Assembly: GCA_010645155.1 (NCBI GenBank)
Contig: JAAGOF010000071.1
Location: 803,106-867,105 of the forward strand
Source of the DNA: Tigriopus japonicus
Lineage: Eukaryota; Arthropoda; Copepoda; Harpacticoida; Harpacticidae
Reading direction: 5' to 3'
Length of the DNA: 64,000 bases
Shown: positions 27,404 to 38,653 of the stretch, one piece after another
Numbering within the stretch: the stretch's first letter is position 1
Layout: each line of letters starts with the position of its first letter
Position numbers and translations under genes: made by a program
The notes under the pieces: generated by a model
Databases searched by the model: none
Seen by the model: the letters and a program-made list of their open reading frames with translations, nothing else
Told to the model about the DNA's origin: nothing

Positions 27404-30400
27404 ATGGAATGCCTGGCAAGATGACAGAAAGCATCCACGACACCCAAAGCAATGCCACCACCACCCTGTATGCTTGTCAGGGAGAGACATTGGAGATCCA
27501 ATGCCCGCATGATCATCTCATCCACATCGTGCGGGCCAATTACGGGCGCTTCTCCATTGCGGTCTGTAATGAGGAGATTAGGAGCAACCTCTCTGTGAAT
27601 TGCGTAGCTCCACGAAGTTTGAGGATCCTGCAAAAACGGTAATTTTTCTTGAACGTGATGTGCCATGACAGATAAAGTGGGACTTGGGTTTGAAACCCTG
27701 TCCGCAAATTAGAGCCCACTTTACGAGTGAACTTTCGGGAAAGTCGTAAAGTGACGAATAACAGCCTCCCTCGAACTTTGCTCATTCCAGATGTGATAAC
27801 AAGTCGAATTGCCAAGTTCATTCGGAAACGGATGTCTTTGGTCTGGATCCTTGTCCGGATTCACCCAAATACCTAGAAGTTCACTTCTCGTGTGTTTCAC
27901 CCGATGGTGAGTTGAAAAATCTGCTATAATCGAGGTTGCGTGAGTTCGGAAGCCTTTAATAATAGTTCGGCCTTTTTTCAGAAATGTATCCCACTCCATC
28001 ACCTTACGAGGCACCTTCATGGGCCACATCAAGTACCACATCCTCGTCCTATGACCTCTACAAACTAGGCTATTTGTCTCCAAAGCCAACTGAACCTACT
28101 TATAAACCGGTTCGACCTCGAAACCGCGTTCCAATCACAGCTTCACCCAAACCGGAAACTACCACGAAATTAGAGAATCTCGCTAAAGACGAAAAGAGAG
28201 TTAGTAACATCACGGCTCGATTTATCAGCTCCTCATTGACATCCACCAACATCATGGACACAAGTGAAGCGCCCATTGTTTTGACCTCTTCGCCACAACC
28301 CCAGATCTCATCGTCACTTCTCCCGACAACTTCCATTCCATCCACATCTTCAACCCCAAGTTCCACTGAATCTTCTTTGGACCCTACTGCGGTCACGGTA
28401 TCTTCTACTGCCAAATCAATTATTCTCGATGCTACCACTCCTTTTTCCAAATCCATTTCCTATCTGCCAAGTTTCTCTCCAAATATCGCTTCCGACGTTT
28501 TGATCACTACCCATGTGATATCAGAGTCGGATCTTGAAGGTCCCGTTCGTTTTTGTCCTCCACGGGTTATGAGAACACTAGAATGGCCGCTAACACGCAT
28601 TAATCAAGAGGTTAGCATGGCCTGTCCCATGGGGACTCAAGGCAAGGCTCGATGGAAATGTTCGAATCACTCGGAATGGGAGACGATGCATCCGGATTTG
28701 TCGGGTTGCAAATCGTTGTGGTTGATCAAGATCCATGAACAATTGAAACGCAAGGTGTCACTGGTTCATTTGGCTAAAGAAATGGCACACTATACAGCTT
28801 TTAACGGTCTCTTTGGAGGAGATGTTATGGCATTAATTGACGCAATTGGGGTGATGACCGAGAAGATGTTGTATGAACTCCCTGAAATTCCGACCATCCA
28901 GCAAAAAGAAGCAATTGTGATGGAGATTGTGCAAAGTATAATCAAAACGGCCAGCGTTATGGTTTCTCCCCAAAATAAGGCCGGCTGGATGGATTTGGGT
29001 CCCTTGAAACAGAGAAGGACGATGACCTTTTTTTCTCGAACCTTGAAGGCTGCTGGCCTCCTTCTGCCTCAAGCAGTGAAAGAAAACCAAGAGATCACTG
29101 TGTCGAGTCCCAATATTTTAATGTCAGTTAAGAAGATGAATTTTAACCACATGATCCACATGAGGTTTCCTAGCCATGCTTCCAAGGCCACGAAAGAATG
29201 GATCGATTACCAAGACACAATCGATGTGCCATCTTTGGTCATGATGGAGAATATGGAACGTTCCGGGGCTGAGATGATCTTCTTCGCTTTTAAAGACGTG
29301 GCCTCATTGATTGGACTTGACCAAAATCAAGGCATTCAAGGCTTCATCAATTCACATATTGTGTTTGCTTCCATGAAAGTCAAGCACAAACCTTTGTTGC
29401 CCCAACCTTTGAAGATGACTTTTGAGCACATTTTCAAGAACAATGTGACCAATCCTCAATGCGTCTTTTGGGACGAACGACTTCATGAATGGTCCAGACA
29501 TGGCTGCAAACTGGTTGACACCAATCAAACCCATTCAGAATGTCTCTGCGGTCATCTGGGAATGTTGGCTCTTATGGAGGAGTCCATTGATGTTCCCCAA
29601 GAAGCTGGATCCCACGTGGCCATTGTAATTGGCATTGTAATCCTACTATTCGTTATCTTCGTGATTGTTGTACTATGTGGATTGGGAGTAGACTACTTTC
29701 GAAAAGTCCAGGTATGTATTTGCTTGGGCCTAAAAACTGAAATAAGTCTTGAGTTGGACCGAAAACTAGCCCTTAAAAAGAAGAAAAACATGTGATGGCC
29801 CTTGATGAACCAGCTCTTCCATTCTTGTTTTTAGAATCGTCGGAAATGGAGAAATACTTGTCACAAAGGTAAATTGCCTTGCTTCCAGCAAGACACTTCT
29901 GACACGCCATCTCGGAACATTTACGTTACCCATAATCAAGGCAGCTTTACCACACCTAGCATGGAATACTACATGGAGGTAAGGGATTCATACGATACTC
30001 TTAATTCAACAAATGGTTTACTAACTGTAAACTATTTAAATTCTAGATTGGACCCAATCAAGCCAATCACGTCCACCCCCGCCCTCAAGCTGGTCCACAG
30101 AGTGCTTGCTCATCAATTAGAAGAAAATCCACCGCCATGGACTATTTCACCGAGATTCGACATCACAATGCGGTTGGCACTCCGGAAAGACCATTGCTAA
30201 CAGATGCTCAAATCCCTCACACCTCACCAGATAGAGCTAGTTTATCCCAACACATCTACGTGGAGGTTGGCAGTGGTTTGGAAGAAGGTCCCATGACTCC
30301 ATACCAACGACCAGAGGGCGCCACGCACTTTCAACCAATTCAAATTCCAATCCTTGCCGCGGGAAGTTCGAATAGCTCTCAAAGTAGTGGCTACTACAGT

Positions 30401-30604
30401 GCTGGATTGATCCACCGAGACTTTCCGGTGCCTCATTCTAGGACTCATTCTCCTTTGGAACGTCCAAGACCACCGAGGGCGTCATCTAGTCATCAGCTTC
30501 ATACTTCAAAAAACATAGCGGCGGCGGATTCAAATGTCATGAATGTTTCCACAATCGCCGCCAGGAGGCGCCTCGTCGAATTTCAAGATAGTCAGTTCAT
30601 TTGA
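27404..30604 (+). CDS. Latrophilin-like SUEL lectin / GAIN-GPS protein with a single membrane span (5' partial)
   Basis: Five exons join in frame: 27404-27638, 27791-27906, 27982-29711, 29835-29978 and 30047-30604. Exons 1-2 form a galactose-binding SUEL lectin domain like that of latrophilins, with YACQGE, ANYGR and DPCPDSPKYLEV motifs. A Ser/Thr/Pro-rich mucin-like linker follows, then a HormR-like Cys/Trp segment (about 28545-28724). Next come a GAIN-type region and a GPS motif (about 29450-29575: CVFWDE, the W-S-x-H-G-C pattern and CLCGHLG). One hydrophobic span (about 29616-29700) leads to a tail of about 240 residues. Latrophilins have seven spans; here the frame runs on into a hydrophilic tail, so the 7TM module is absent. 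The GPS cleavage site is His-Leu-Gly rather than His-Leu-Thr/Ser, so self-cleavage is doubtful. The first exon (signal peptide) is not identified. A role as surface adhesion receptor is inferred. Confidence 0.85.
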
Positions 30605-30871
30605 AATGTATAGTTGTAATCGTTCAAGAAATGAAGATGTTTTTGAATGCCTTCGAAAACAATGCTATACAACAGAGAGAAAGAACAATAGTCGTTTTTT
30701 GTGATTTGTCGTCAGTTATGTTCATTCAGCAATATACGTACAATACAAGTAATATAAATACAATTTTCATTCATAGGCTATGCCATGCGTCATCATTGCC
30801 ATTTTTAAGACACTTATTCATGGCCAGTATGGTTTTCTTTCATTTAAATTTACAACAAGTTACATCACTAC

Positions 30872-32316
30872 CTAACCTTTTCGAAACTTTTTCTTTAACA
30901 TTTTCTCCAAAGCTTCTAACTTTTTGACCTCATCCTCTTCGATCTCTGTTCGGGATTCGGCTTCCTTCCACAATGCTTGTAAATGCCGGAGCTCATGCTT
31001 CAGATGTTCCTCGCGCTTGCTTGATTTTTCCTTCAAGGCCACTTTTTGTGTCAAAGCATTTCCAGTTTTCCTCAATTTTTCTTCCAAGATGTCCACATTA
31101 TCCTCGGCCTTGGTAGCCCTCGCTAGAGCCCGTTCTAGGACTTGCTCAATCTTTTCAATTTTGTAGGTGGCCTCGTCAAATTTGCGGCTGGCTTCATCCG
31201 TTAAATAGCGGGCAGCTCGAATATCCGCTTGCAATTTATCGATTGTTTCCTCGTAAGATAAAACACGATGTTCCACCTCTTTTCGACCGCGTTCCAAGGC
31301 CTCGGATCTAAAGCAACGAGATTAATTCCATTGATTAGTTATATATCAAAATGAGTTTGTCCCGTACCATTAATTTAAATTAGCTACCAGAAATTTTGCA
31401 AATTTGTCCTGGCAGGATAAATTTGACAAAAGCATCCCAATGTAGTATAAGAACTGCATCGGTAAGGATGAACATAAAACAATTTTGATTAAAACAAACA
31501 ACAAACAATGCTCTCTGTCGACAAATAACATTTTCGAGGTTGCATGAGCAATTTCCTGACCAAATGAGAGCTCAGTGTCAATCATGGCTGATATTCCACT
31601 TACAGACTTGAACCCACGCGTAGTTGTATGAATATAATAGTATTTTCTAACGTCGTTCAAATTCTCATCTCATTTTACTTTTGTTTTGCCATTGAATGGC
31701 AATTATATTATGTTGTTTCCTTTAATCAATGCATTGCTCATTGATGCACCTTAATACACATGTTATTGTTCCCCAAATAGTCATAGAACAAGGAGTGAAG
31801 TGTCGATCAGTTTTGGCACTCGATTGTTTTGATATGTTTTCCTCAATTAAGTTACCTGGTTGAGACATTGGCAAGGTTGGCTGTGGTGGCATCGAATTTT
31901 TCCTTGTTACCTCTCAAAAGTTGCTCTTTGATTTCAATGTCAGCCGTGATCGTTCGCTTATCTTCTTTGGCTTGAGCCATTCCTCGTTCCTTTTCGTGAA
32001 TGGAACGATGGGCCTTGTCTAGTTGCTCCAGCATTTTGTCCAAATCATTCTCTTTGTTGGCAATTTTCTTCATCAAATCCCTTTGCTTGATCTCCAAGTC
32101 CTTGGCCAAACTAGTGGTCTTGGAGGATTTCTCTTCAGCACTTGAAGCACTGAACAGAGCCTGACTCAACTCATTGTGCAACAGATATATTTTTGATCGG
32201 ATGGTCTCCATCTTCACGACCAAGTTCGTCAATGGAACCTTGGGTTGATAGAGCCTCTTTATGTTATGCTGGTCGAAACTTGGGCGTCTACCTATGTATG
32301 CCTCAACTTTCTCCCC
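30872..32316 (-). CDS. Divergent tropomyosin-like coiled-coil protein
   Basis: Two exons are clear: 31856 up to about 32316 and 30872-31307. The donor AG|GTAAC and acceptor TTTAG|ATCC join in frame. From the internal ATG at 32211 the product is about 263 residues, against 284 for animal tropomyosin, and aligns along its whole length. Landmarks are the LSYEE block matching tropomyosin LSDEE, EASRKFDEATYKI matching EADRKYDEVARKL, and the KLRKTGNAL and SSKREE blocks. It diverges too much to be the muscle protein, and its C-terminus ends in a Lys/Arg-rich segment rather than the usual head-to-tail overlap. The frame is open upstream of the ATG to a possible acceptor at 32317-32319. A second open frame (32303-32491), offset by one base at a run of five G, may be the true N-terminal extension. 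It lies head to head with the coiled-coil gene at 33076. Confidence 0.8.
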
Positions 32317-33075
32317 CTGAAGGCAGCTGATGATCTTGAACAGTCAGTCGACTTTCCAAGAACGTGGACATGAAAGGCAATTCTTGAAGCTCATGCACCT
32401 TGCATTGGGTTTTGGGACACGTTAGGTGGATCTCGGAGATCTCGAGCACCCTCATTTTAGGCATGAACTCAGGGTGGGACAGCAGACGCAAGCTCCATGG
32501 ATCTATCTATCTGGCTTCGGGCAAATTGCCAAAAGAAAATCAAAGCGACAAAATGCATGGCATTACTTCAACGTCAGAGCCTCTCCTTCTTTGAAAACGA
32601 ACGTGCAAAAACTGCTACATTAAACATCGAGCTTTAGTCAGAAATGTCTTGAATTTTTCCTCATAACCAAAAGTTGGCAGTATTAATGGTTTAAATACAC
32701 CTCCAGGACAGCTAATAACGTTGTAAGAATGTTCTGACGAAAAACAAAATAAACTCGTCTGAACTGGCTTGCTATTGTTGTACTGATGTATGTACTGTAT
32801 GTAACGTGTGTACTCGCATTTGAATCGAGAAGGAAATTGGAAAGATGCCAACTTTCCCATTGGGAATGAGGCCGAAAGAATTGTGATCCTCAAAATCCGC
32901 CAGTGTCATAAGATTCGCCCTCTCGACCACTGCCTCGATTTGAACAGGGTCATTCTACGGGGATAGAGAGGAAGGACACTGCTGATTTGTGAAACATCGA
33001 AGTGACCTTGTTTTACGATCTAGCATCAAGTGATTGGTTGTTGGTCTTTGGTACGAGAACATTAGGCCTGCCACA

Positions 33076-36000
33076 ATGATGCAAGAGATCTTGGCCGATT
33101 TGGAAAACCTCGATGAGATTCCCGAGGAAATCTTAGAGGAGTTACAACGCGAAATCGCTCGAAATGAAGAAGCTAATCGTTTGGCCAAACAACGGGAGAT
33201 GGAAGCGAAAGCAGCGAGAGAAAGGTAAGTAGTCCATGTTAAGTAGTCCTCGTACAAATCAATTGTACACAAAACACTGGCCAGTTGGGGTTTGTGGGAA
33301 ATCCCCACTAAAACTCTTGCTTCCCTTGACCAAATAAGGGCATGCCTGTGTAATGTTGGACATTTTTGTCAAGGTCAATCTACCGATGGAAAGCAACAAT
33401 ACGTACGCATTAGATTGCACAGTTACGCCTTAAACAATGACAATGTTTTTTTCCAGAGCGGCCCAATCCAAGGCCATAATGACCTCAATGGAACAACGAT
33501 ATCATGACATTCAGAGCAAGGTAGAAACCACACGACAGACCCTCTCCGAAGCCACCCATAAATTGGAACGTCAAAATAAACTGACTGAAGATCTTGAACA
33601 TCTCAAACAGATGGTGGAACAAGCCGCTGATCAAGCAAACACATCCGACACTCAAAGCTCAGCAGCATCAGCGGTTGACATTCTAGAATCCTTACCAACG
33701 AAGGGACCAACTTCGAAAGCTGTGGATTATGCGTCCATTGTGGAACAGTTACAATCCAAATTGGCCGTCAAAGATTCTCAAGAACGAAATGAACAGGCCG
33801 AACGTCAACGAGCCGCCGACGAGATTACAGCCACGGTTCGAAGATTGGAAGAGAAATCTGCGAACGTTCGAGCTAAAATTGAGCAAATTGCCCTCTATGA
33901 GGAGTCCTTGAAAACGCGAAGGGCCCAATTGATGGCCACCAAACGAGAACGTGAGGCGCTCAAAGCGGTTCAAGAGGCCAAAAAGAAGGAAGAAGAGGCT
34001 TTGGTAAGAAACGTGGTTTGCGGTGAAACTTTTAGCATAAGGTTTAAGCTTTCAAAACTCTTTAGCATTGATACATTTCAATGAGCAAACCCGTGACAAT
34101 AGCTAAATGATTTGCAAGTTAAAAGGGCTGTTGTGGAAAGCAAAATTTAATAAACAAAGCTTTTAACAAAGGCTAATTTTCAAAATACCGACGATGATAA
34201 TGAATAGAAGTTTTCCCTTTGGAAACTTAAAAAAAAAGTACGTTATCTAGTATTAACAAAAGGATAAAAATCAAATCTATTCTAAATATTCGTTTCATTT
34301 ACAATCACCTGTTGAAAGCGTTTTGAACTTTTGTTCTCTTTGGGAATTTTGCAATTTGGAAAAGTGGAGGCTTTGAATCAGCAATCATGCTTGCATCAGA
34401 ATTTTTGTTTGAAAAAACGCAGTTCCCGCTTCCCTACTCAACCCAATCTTTTAGATGAAACCCTTTAATTTGAGCATTCAAGAAGCACTATATTTCTGGA
34501 GTGGGAGGCCAACGTTAAGAATATTGATTTCCTGTAGGATTAATTCAATTGCGTTCTTCTGCAAACGAGACTTGGTTTGTATTCAGAAGATTACGTTTTT
34601 CAATTTTCAGCGCAATCAAACGCTAGAGTGAAAATGTATGCCTTCTCAAACTTATGTACTGAAGAGAGCATAGGATGGATAAAATGGCCCTTTTGCGGTA
34701 AAGCATTTACCAGAAAAGGGCCAGTTCATTCATTCTCGGTAGGATTTGCACTGAACTTCGAGAGAGCAAAACTTTTGACTCCGAAGTTCGATTGAGCTGA
34801 AAATTGAAATACGTATTCTTGTCAGAATCTCTTTTACAGAAGAACGTAATTGAAATGTTCCTACTAGAAATCATGATTCCTCTTGTTTGCCTCCCAGTCC
34901 AGAGAAATTCAGTGATTCTTGGAGTATTCCTTGGTTGCTCGAAAATCAACCACAAGCACAACCATCTTCCGTACTTCGTTTTGTGGATAAAGGTAAAGAA
35001 GCTCATGAGAAAGAAGCGTCGGCACAGTCAAGTTGTTTGGATTTTTCAAAGCTTCAAATGTTTGCCGTTGTTGTCGCCACAGACAATCAGAAATCAGAAA
35101 ATCAGTCAATCAGAAAGTTCAAGTTAAAACGAAATCAATTTGCAATCAATTTACATAGATCACAGATCATGCCAGTAAAAATTGATCCAGTCTTTGGATC
35201 ACAAAATAAGATGAATTCAGGCCCTTTAATGGATATTTTTCAATCAAAGGCTCCTACTTGCTGTATTTTTTCTTCCCCTTCCTGGGTTGTTCGGATTTTT
35301 AAAGCCTTCGTGAAAAAGCCACTTTCGCTAGTGTTCTGACGACGTTTCTTTTACATGAGCTTCTGTAGATAAAGGCGTAATTTTGCCTTGAAATTGAAGC
35401 AGAGGAGACACGTTTGTTTTCCGTTTTTCATTGTCTTAAGTTATGTGTAACATGACATTACAATTAGGAGAAATATGGCCAATTTTGAAGCCAGAGTGGC
35501 CGCGCGTACTAATGCGTTCCTACAATGAGCCGAGTGTAAGTGCTTCCCCAGACGGCCTAGGTTCGAATCCTGTTGGGGATCGAATTGAAGCTGTCGGGAG
35601 AAATCCTTCAATTTACAGGGAATCGCATTCCTTGTAGCGGTAGTAAAAAATCCGCAAAAAAAAAAACTGGCCAAACTTCCTGCATTCATAGAAATTTGCG
35701 GGATTTGATGGCAAGGAAGTCAGGAAGTCTTCAACTAGCGAGAGAATGAGGAAGCAAAGTCTCACTTTTCTTTTGATCGTGGTGAACTTCCTTGGCATCA
35801 AATTCAGCAAATTTTAACCAATATAAGAAGTTTGGATTGTTGGGTGCTAGGGTCGGAGGGTTGAGTCTCACCCGGTCAGCAAAGCCAGCCATAACATCAT
35901 GGGAAACATCACTATGGGAAACTTTGCTATCCACTACACCACGGCTCCTCCTTTGGTTTTGATTAGCATTCTTGCTTTCATCAATAAGACAAATTCTTGC

Positions 36001-36388
36001 CAGAAAAGAAGGACAAGAAAGAAAAAGTTTCCTTTTTTTGTTGCCGAATTTTTACTACAACCACAAGGAAAGGGATTCCTGAAAACAAATGAATCAAAAC
36101 AAGATGGGTCTGGCGACACAGGGTGTCTGCTGATATTTTTTGCTGTCCATTGTCAAATTTCTTCATTTATATTATTTCTTGCAGGAAATGCGTTGTAAGG
36201 TTCTTGAGATGCAAGAACGTCTTCTACAGCGCAAATTGCGACTTCAACAAAGAGAAAAGGAATTGGCAAAGAAGAAAACTGATTTTGATCTTGCAGAAAA
36301 AACTCGACTCGGAAAGGAAAGGCGAATTCGGTATGTTGAAAAGCGAAGAATTGAAGAGGCCATGTTTGATTTGAAGAAGAAAATGTGA
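33076..36388 (+). CDS. Coiled-coil protein of unknown function, 299 aa
   Basis: Three exons, 33076-33224, 33457-34003 and 36185-36388, join with matching phases (2, then 0) and canonical GTAAG donors and CAG acceptors. The start is ATGATG preceded by CCACA. The protein has an acidic N-terminus (residues 1-35, rich in Glu, Asp and Leu). Long charged heptad segments follow in exon 2, interrupted near the middle by a Ser/Thr/Ala-rich stretch. The C-terminus is very basic (exon 3, many Lys/Arg/Glu). No catalytic motif or family name is recognised; it looks like a structural or scaffold coiled coil. An AATAAA signal lies at 36503-36508. Intron 2 is unusually long (about 2.2 kb) and holds a SINE. 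The 3' end of exon 3 and the 3'UTR are duplicated at 40451. Confidence 0.8.
35483..35667 (+). mobile_element. tRNA-derived SINE with target-site duplication
   Basis: A 185-bp insertion in intron 2 of the coiled-coil gene is flanked by an exact 7-bp duplication TGGCCAA (35476-35482 and 35668-35674). Its head looks like a class II (Leu/Ser) tRNA gene: an A-box-like TGGCCGCGCG at 35497 and a perfect B box GGTTCGAATCC at 35560-35570, the two RNA polymerase III promoter elements. The 3' part (GGGAATCGCATTCCTTGTAG and following) is shared with the ends of the LINE remnants at 47721-47762 and about 51586-51618. The insertion ends in a run of A. This is the usual arrangement of a SINE that borrows the machinery of a partner LINE. 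The head has no intact cloverleaf I can draw, so it is not called a tRNA gene. Confidence 0.8.
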
Positions 36389-37163
36389 ATACTGCTGTTT
36401 TGTGATTGCATTAGACTAATGAGCTCAAATAATGAGCCTATTTCGTCTCCAAAACATTTCTGGCTATCGTTTCTCTGGACCTCCGAGGAGGCTTTTGCAA
36501 TCAATAAAAGATGCACCTTGTCAAATTATTTACCCTGCAATGTTGTTTTTTTAATCTACTGATTTGTAGACTCAGGTTGCTAAAACAGTCCTTGATTCTA
36601 AGGGGACTAACACTTTTAGTTCAACTATGATGGCTTTACCCTTGCACAAATCCTGTGTTAAGGCATAGATGATTCGTGACAGGATGACTTTAAAAATACT
36701 TTTTAGGTCAGGCAAATTTTAAGGAAACAATTCCTTAGTAGAACCAATTTCGCATTTTAGTACTGTGATGAAAGAAAGAAAAATATGCAAGCTTTTCATG
36801 TGAATAGTTAGCTATCCACATTTTAAATAAATTTCCAGAAATTTGCAATTTTTGTAGCAAACAATCTAGAATTTTAGATTTAGCGCCCATAATTACTTGG
36901 TAGTGTTTTATCCCCGCCTCAAAGATTGAAGACAATGCAACTGATCAATTGTGATCCTTTCAAGCCAACATTTAGGAGAGTATTCTTTTTTCTTTTTCTC
37001 TCTCTTTATAGCTCAATCTTTTCACGTGTCTCCATCCAAAACCTATTTGATTACACTACTACATGATACAACAGAGATTAGACAAGAAAGTTAGAGAAAT
37101 AAACAAACTCTTGGCTGGATGCATCAAATCTTATTTTATTGCTTCAAACATTGTTGCTCTTTT

Positions 37164-37851
37164 TCAAACATTGAACAGAACTACCTTAGTTCGGACTCCA
37201 CCTTCAAGTGGGATATCTTCAACGGGTGTACATACACCTTTCTCCTCGGGTGAGCTCTTATAGCAATAGACCCCTTCGCATGTGCAGCAACGCCCTTTGT
37301 ACAATCCACATCGCTCACCTTCCCTGGAACAAGGGAATAAAGAAGCATATGAAGCAAGGATCATCTCCACTATGAATATGGCAATGAATTTTTGAACCAG
37401 TAGTGGTCAGTACTCACTTGAGACAAGCAGGAGGTTGGCAACGATCCGCACCATTTTTCCACGCGTTACAGATCAGTGGAGGTTGACACATTTCGGAAGT
37501 TGTACATTCCTTTCCTTGTGGGACGAGACCTTGCCTAACCTGGCTTTGGCACGAGACCAAGCACATAGCGGCAATGCCCAAAAACAACGCAAATCTCATC
37601 TGTTAACAAAAACAATTCTCATCATATCATAAAGCTTGTAGAAATGTTAAACAGGGCATAATATCTGCTCTTGAAAAACTCATTTGGCCATCACCCAAAC
37701 CGAAAAACCATCCATCCCCATCCCCAGTAAAGCTAATAAAAGACTACTCTTTTTTGCTCTCAAGCAACCCTTTGACAAATATTTAACGCCCTTTCTTGTG
37801 GTAACTTTATGAATGGTTAAACCTACCTTGAAAGCTGGATGGTGTTTAAAT
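37164..37851 (-). CDS. Secreted cysteine-rich peptide, gene A (113 aa)
   Basis: Coding exons are 37418-37599 and 37164-37323 (donor AA|GTGAGT, acceptor TTCCAG|GGAAGG). A non-coding 5' exon lies at 37827-37851. The ATG is the first codon after the acceptor TTAACAG. Residues 1-17 are a hydrophobic signal peptide. The mature part has cysteines at 32, 38, 44, 54, 59, 66, 73, 74, 76, 81 and 92, with the block GERCGLYKGRCCTCE. The second half (C-x-C-x4-C-x10-C after a CC pair) resembles the spacing in prokineticin/astakine or Dickkopf colipase-fold domains; disulfide-rich defence or venom-type peptides are also possible. No function is claimed. The odd cysteine count could allow a covalent dimer. 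A TTTATT (AATAAA on the minus strand) at 37135-37140 follows the stop. The protein is identical to that of gene B. Confidence 0.85.
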
Positions 37852-37885
37852 GATGAATTTTACTTTGAGAGACAGTCCTTTTATA
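37848..37885 (-). promoter_or_regulatory. Core promoter of gene A (TATA + initiator)
   Basis: On the minus strand TATAAAAG begins at 37885 and the initiator-like TCATTT has its A at 37851, 34 nt apart. This fits the arthropod initiator consensus TCAKTY. A short 5'UTR exon and donor AAG|GTAGG (37827) follow. Confidence 0.7.
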
Positions 37886-38615
37886 TCAATTATACGCATT
37901 TGTAATACATCTGTGTTGGCACAAAAAAGCGAGTTTCCTTTAGAAATTGAAGCTCATGAATACTTGGAAAAAGTACTTGAACTAATTGGTGCTGATAAAA
38001 CTAAGAAAGCGTTTTGAGATTTTCAATGTTCAAAAAAATGAATTGAGCTGACAAAGCTGAACGCTTGGATTATTTTTTCGCAACTCCCATGGAGCAACGA
38101 AAGATATTGAATTACATAAACATAACTAATGACGCGTTTTCTTGAAACTACGCTTTTCAATTAACTAGTGATGGATTTCAGGTTTTACTTACGTTGAATT
38201 GAAAAAAGAGCAAGATTAAATGTTGCCAAAGGATGGAAAAATGTCTGTAGATTGAATGATTACTTGAAGAATTACTCTTAGATTTTTTTTTATACTGAAA
38301 CTTCACTTGAGCATGATTATTTTTATTTGTGTCACCAAGCCTCCACTATACTTCTGCTATTCTTCCAAATGTGCCTACCAACTGTCCAAACAAAAACCAT
38401 TTCATAATTTGTAACATCCTTACAAACTGATAACAAATAGTTCAAAAACGATTTCGACTTGTTAAAGAGACCCAATTTGTGCAAGCTCGTTTCTTACTTT
38501 TTCAATTGAATCAAAGAGCCTTTCAAATGAATCTCAACCCAATGGAGAATAATTGAAAACGACACATTTTGGCAAACAACAAAAGCTTCTTGAGACACAG
38601 GTGCATAGCTTAGAA

Positions 38616-38653
38616 TATAAAAGGATGGTTGATCCCTGCATAAGGCATCATTT
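38616..38653 (+). promoter_or_regulatory. Core promoter of gene C (TATA + initiator)
   Basis: TATAAAAG at 38616-38623 and the initiator TCATTT at 38648-38653 (A at 38650) are 34 nt apart, followed by a 5'UTR exon ending at the donor AAAG|GTGAGT (38678). This promoter lies outside the block duplicated as D. Confidence 0.7.

Larger units (their letters stand above)
36288..38365. repeat. Segmental duplication, copy A
   Basis: This 2.08-kb block is repeated in direct orientation at 40451-42525. It starts inside the last exon of the coiled-coil gene. It contains that gene's 3'UTR and the complete minus-strand cysteine-rich gene A with its promoter. The part around the cysteine-rich gene is essentially identical in the two copies, while the 3' flank (about 36390-37080) differs at roughly twenty positions by my count. 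Because the coiled-coil gene is whole only here, this is the parental copy. Confidence 0.92.

Noticed and set aside
28100..28456. 118-codon minus-strand frame
   Set aside because: Antisense of the Ser/Thr-rich linker of the lectin/GPS protein.
35560..35570. tRNA gene suggested by a perfect B box
   Set aside because: No intact acceptor stem or cloverleaf; the element has a target duplication, an A tail and a LINE-like 3' end, so it is a SINE.
35441..35689. Minus-strand frame containing PQQDSNLG
   Set aside because: Antisense translation of the SINE head; the motif derives from the B box.
36244..36516. 90-codon minus-strand frame, repeated at 40245-40679
   Set aside because: Antisense of the coiled-coil 3' exon and UTR; repeated because of the segmental duplication, not a gene.
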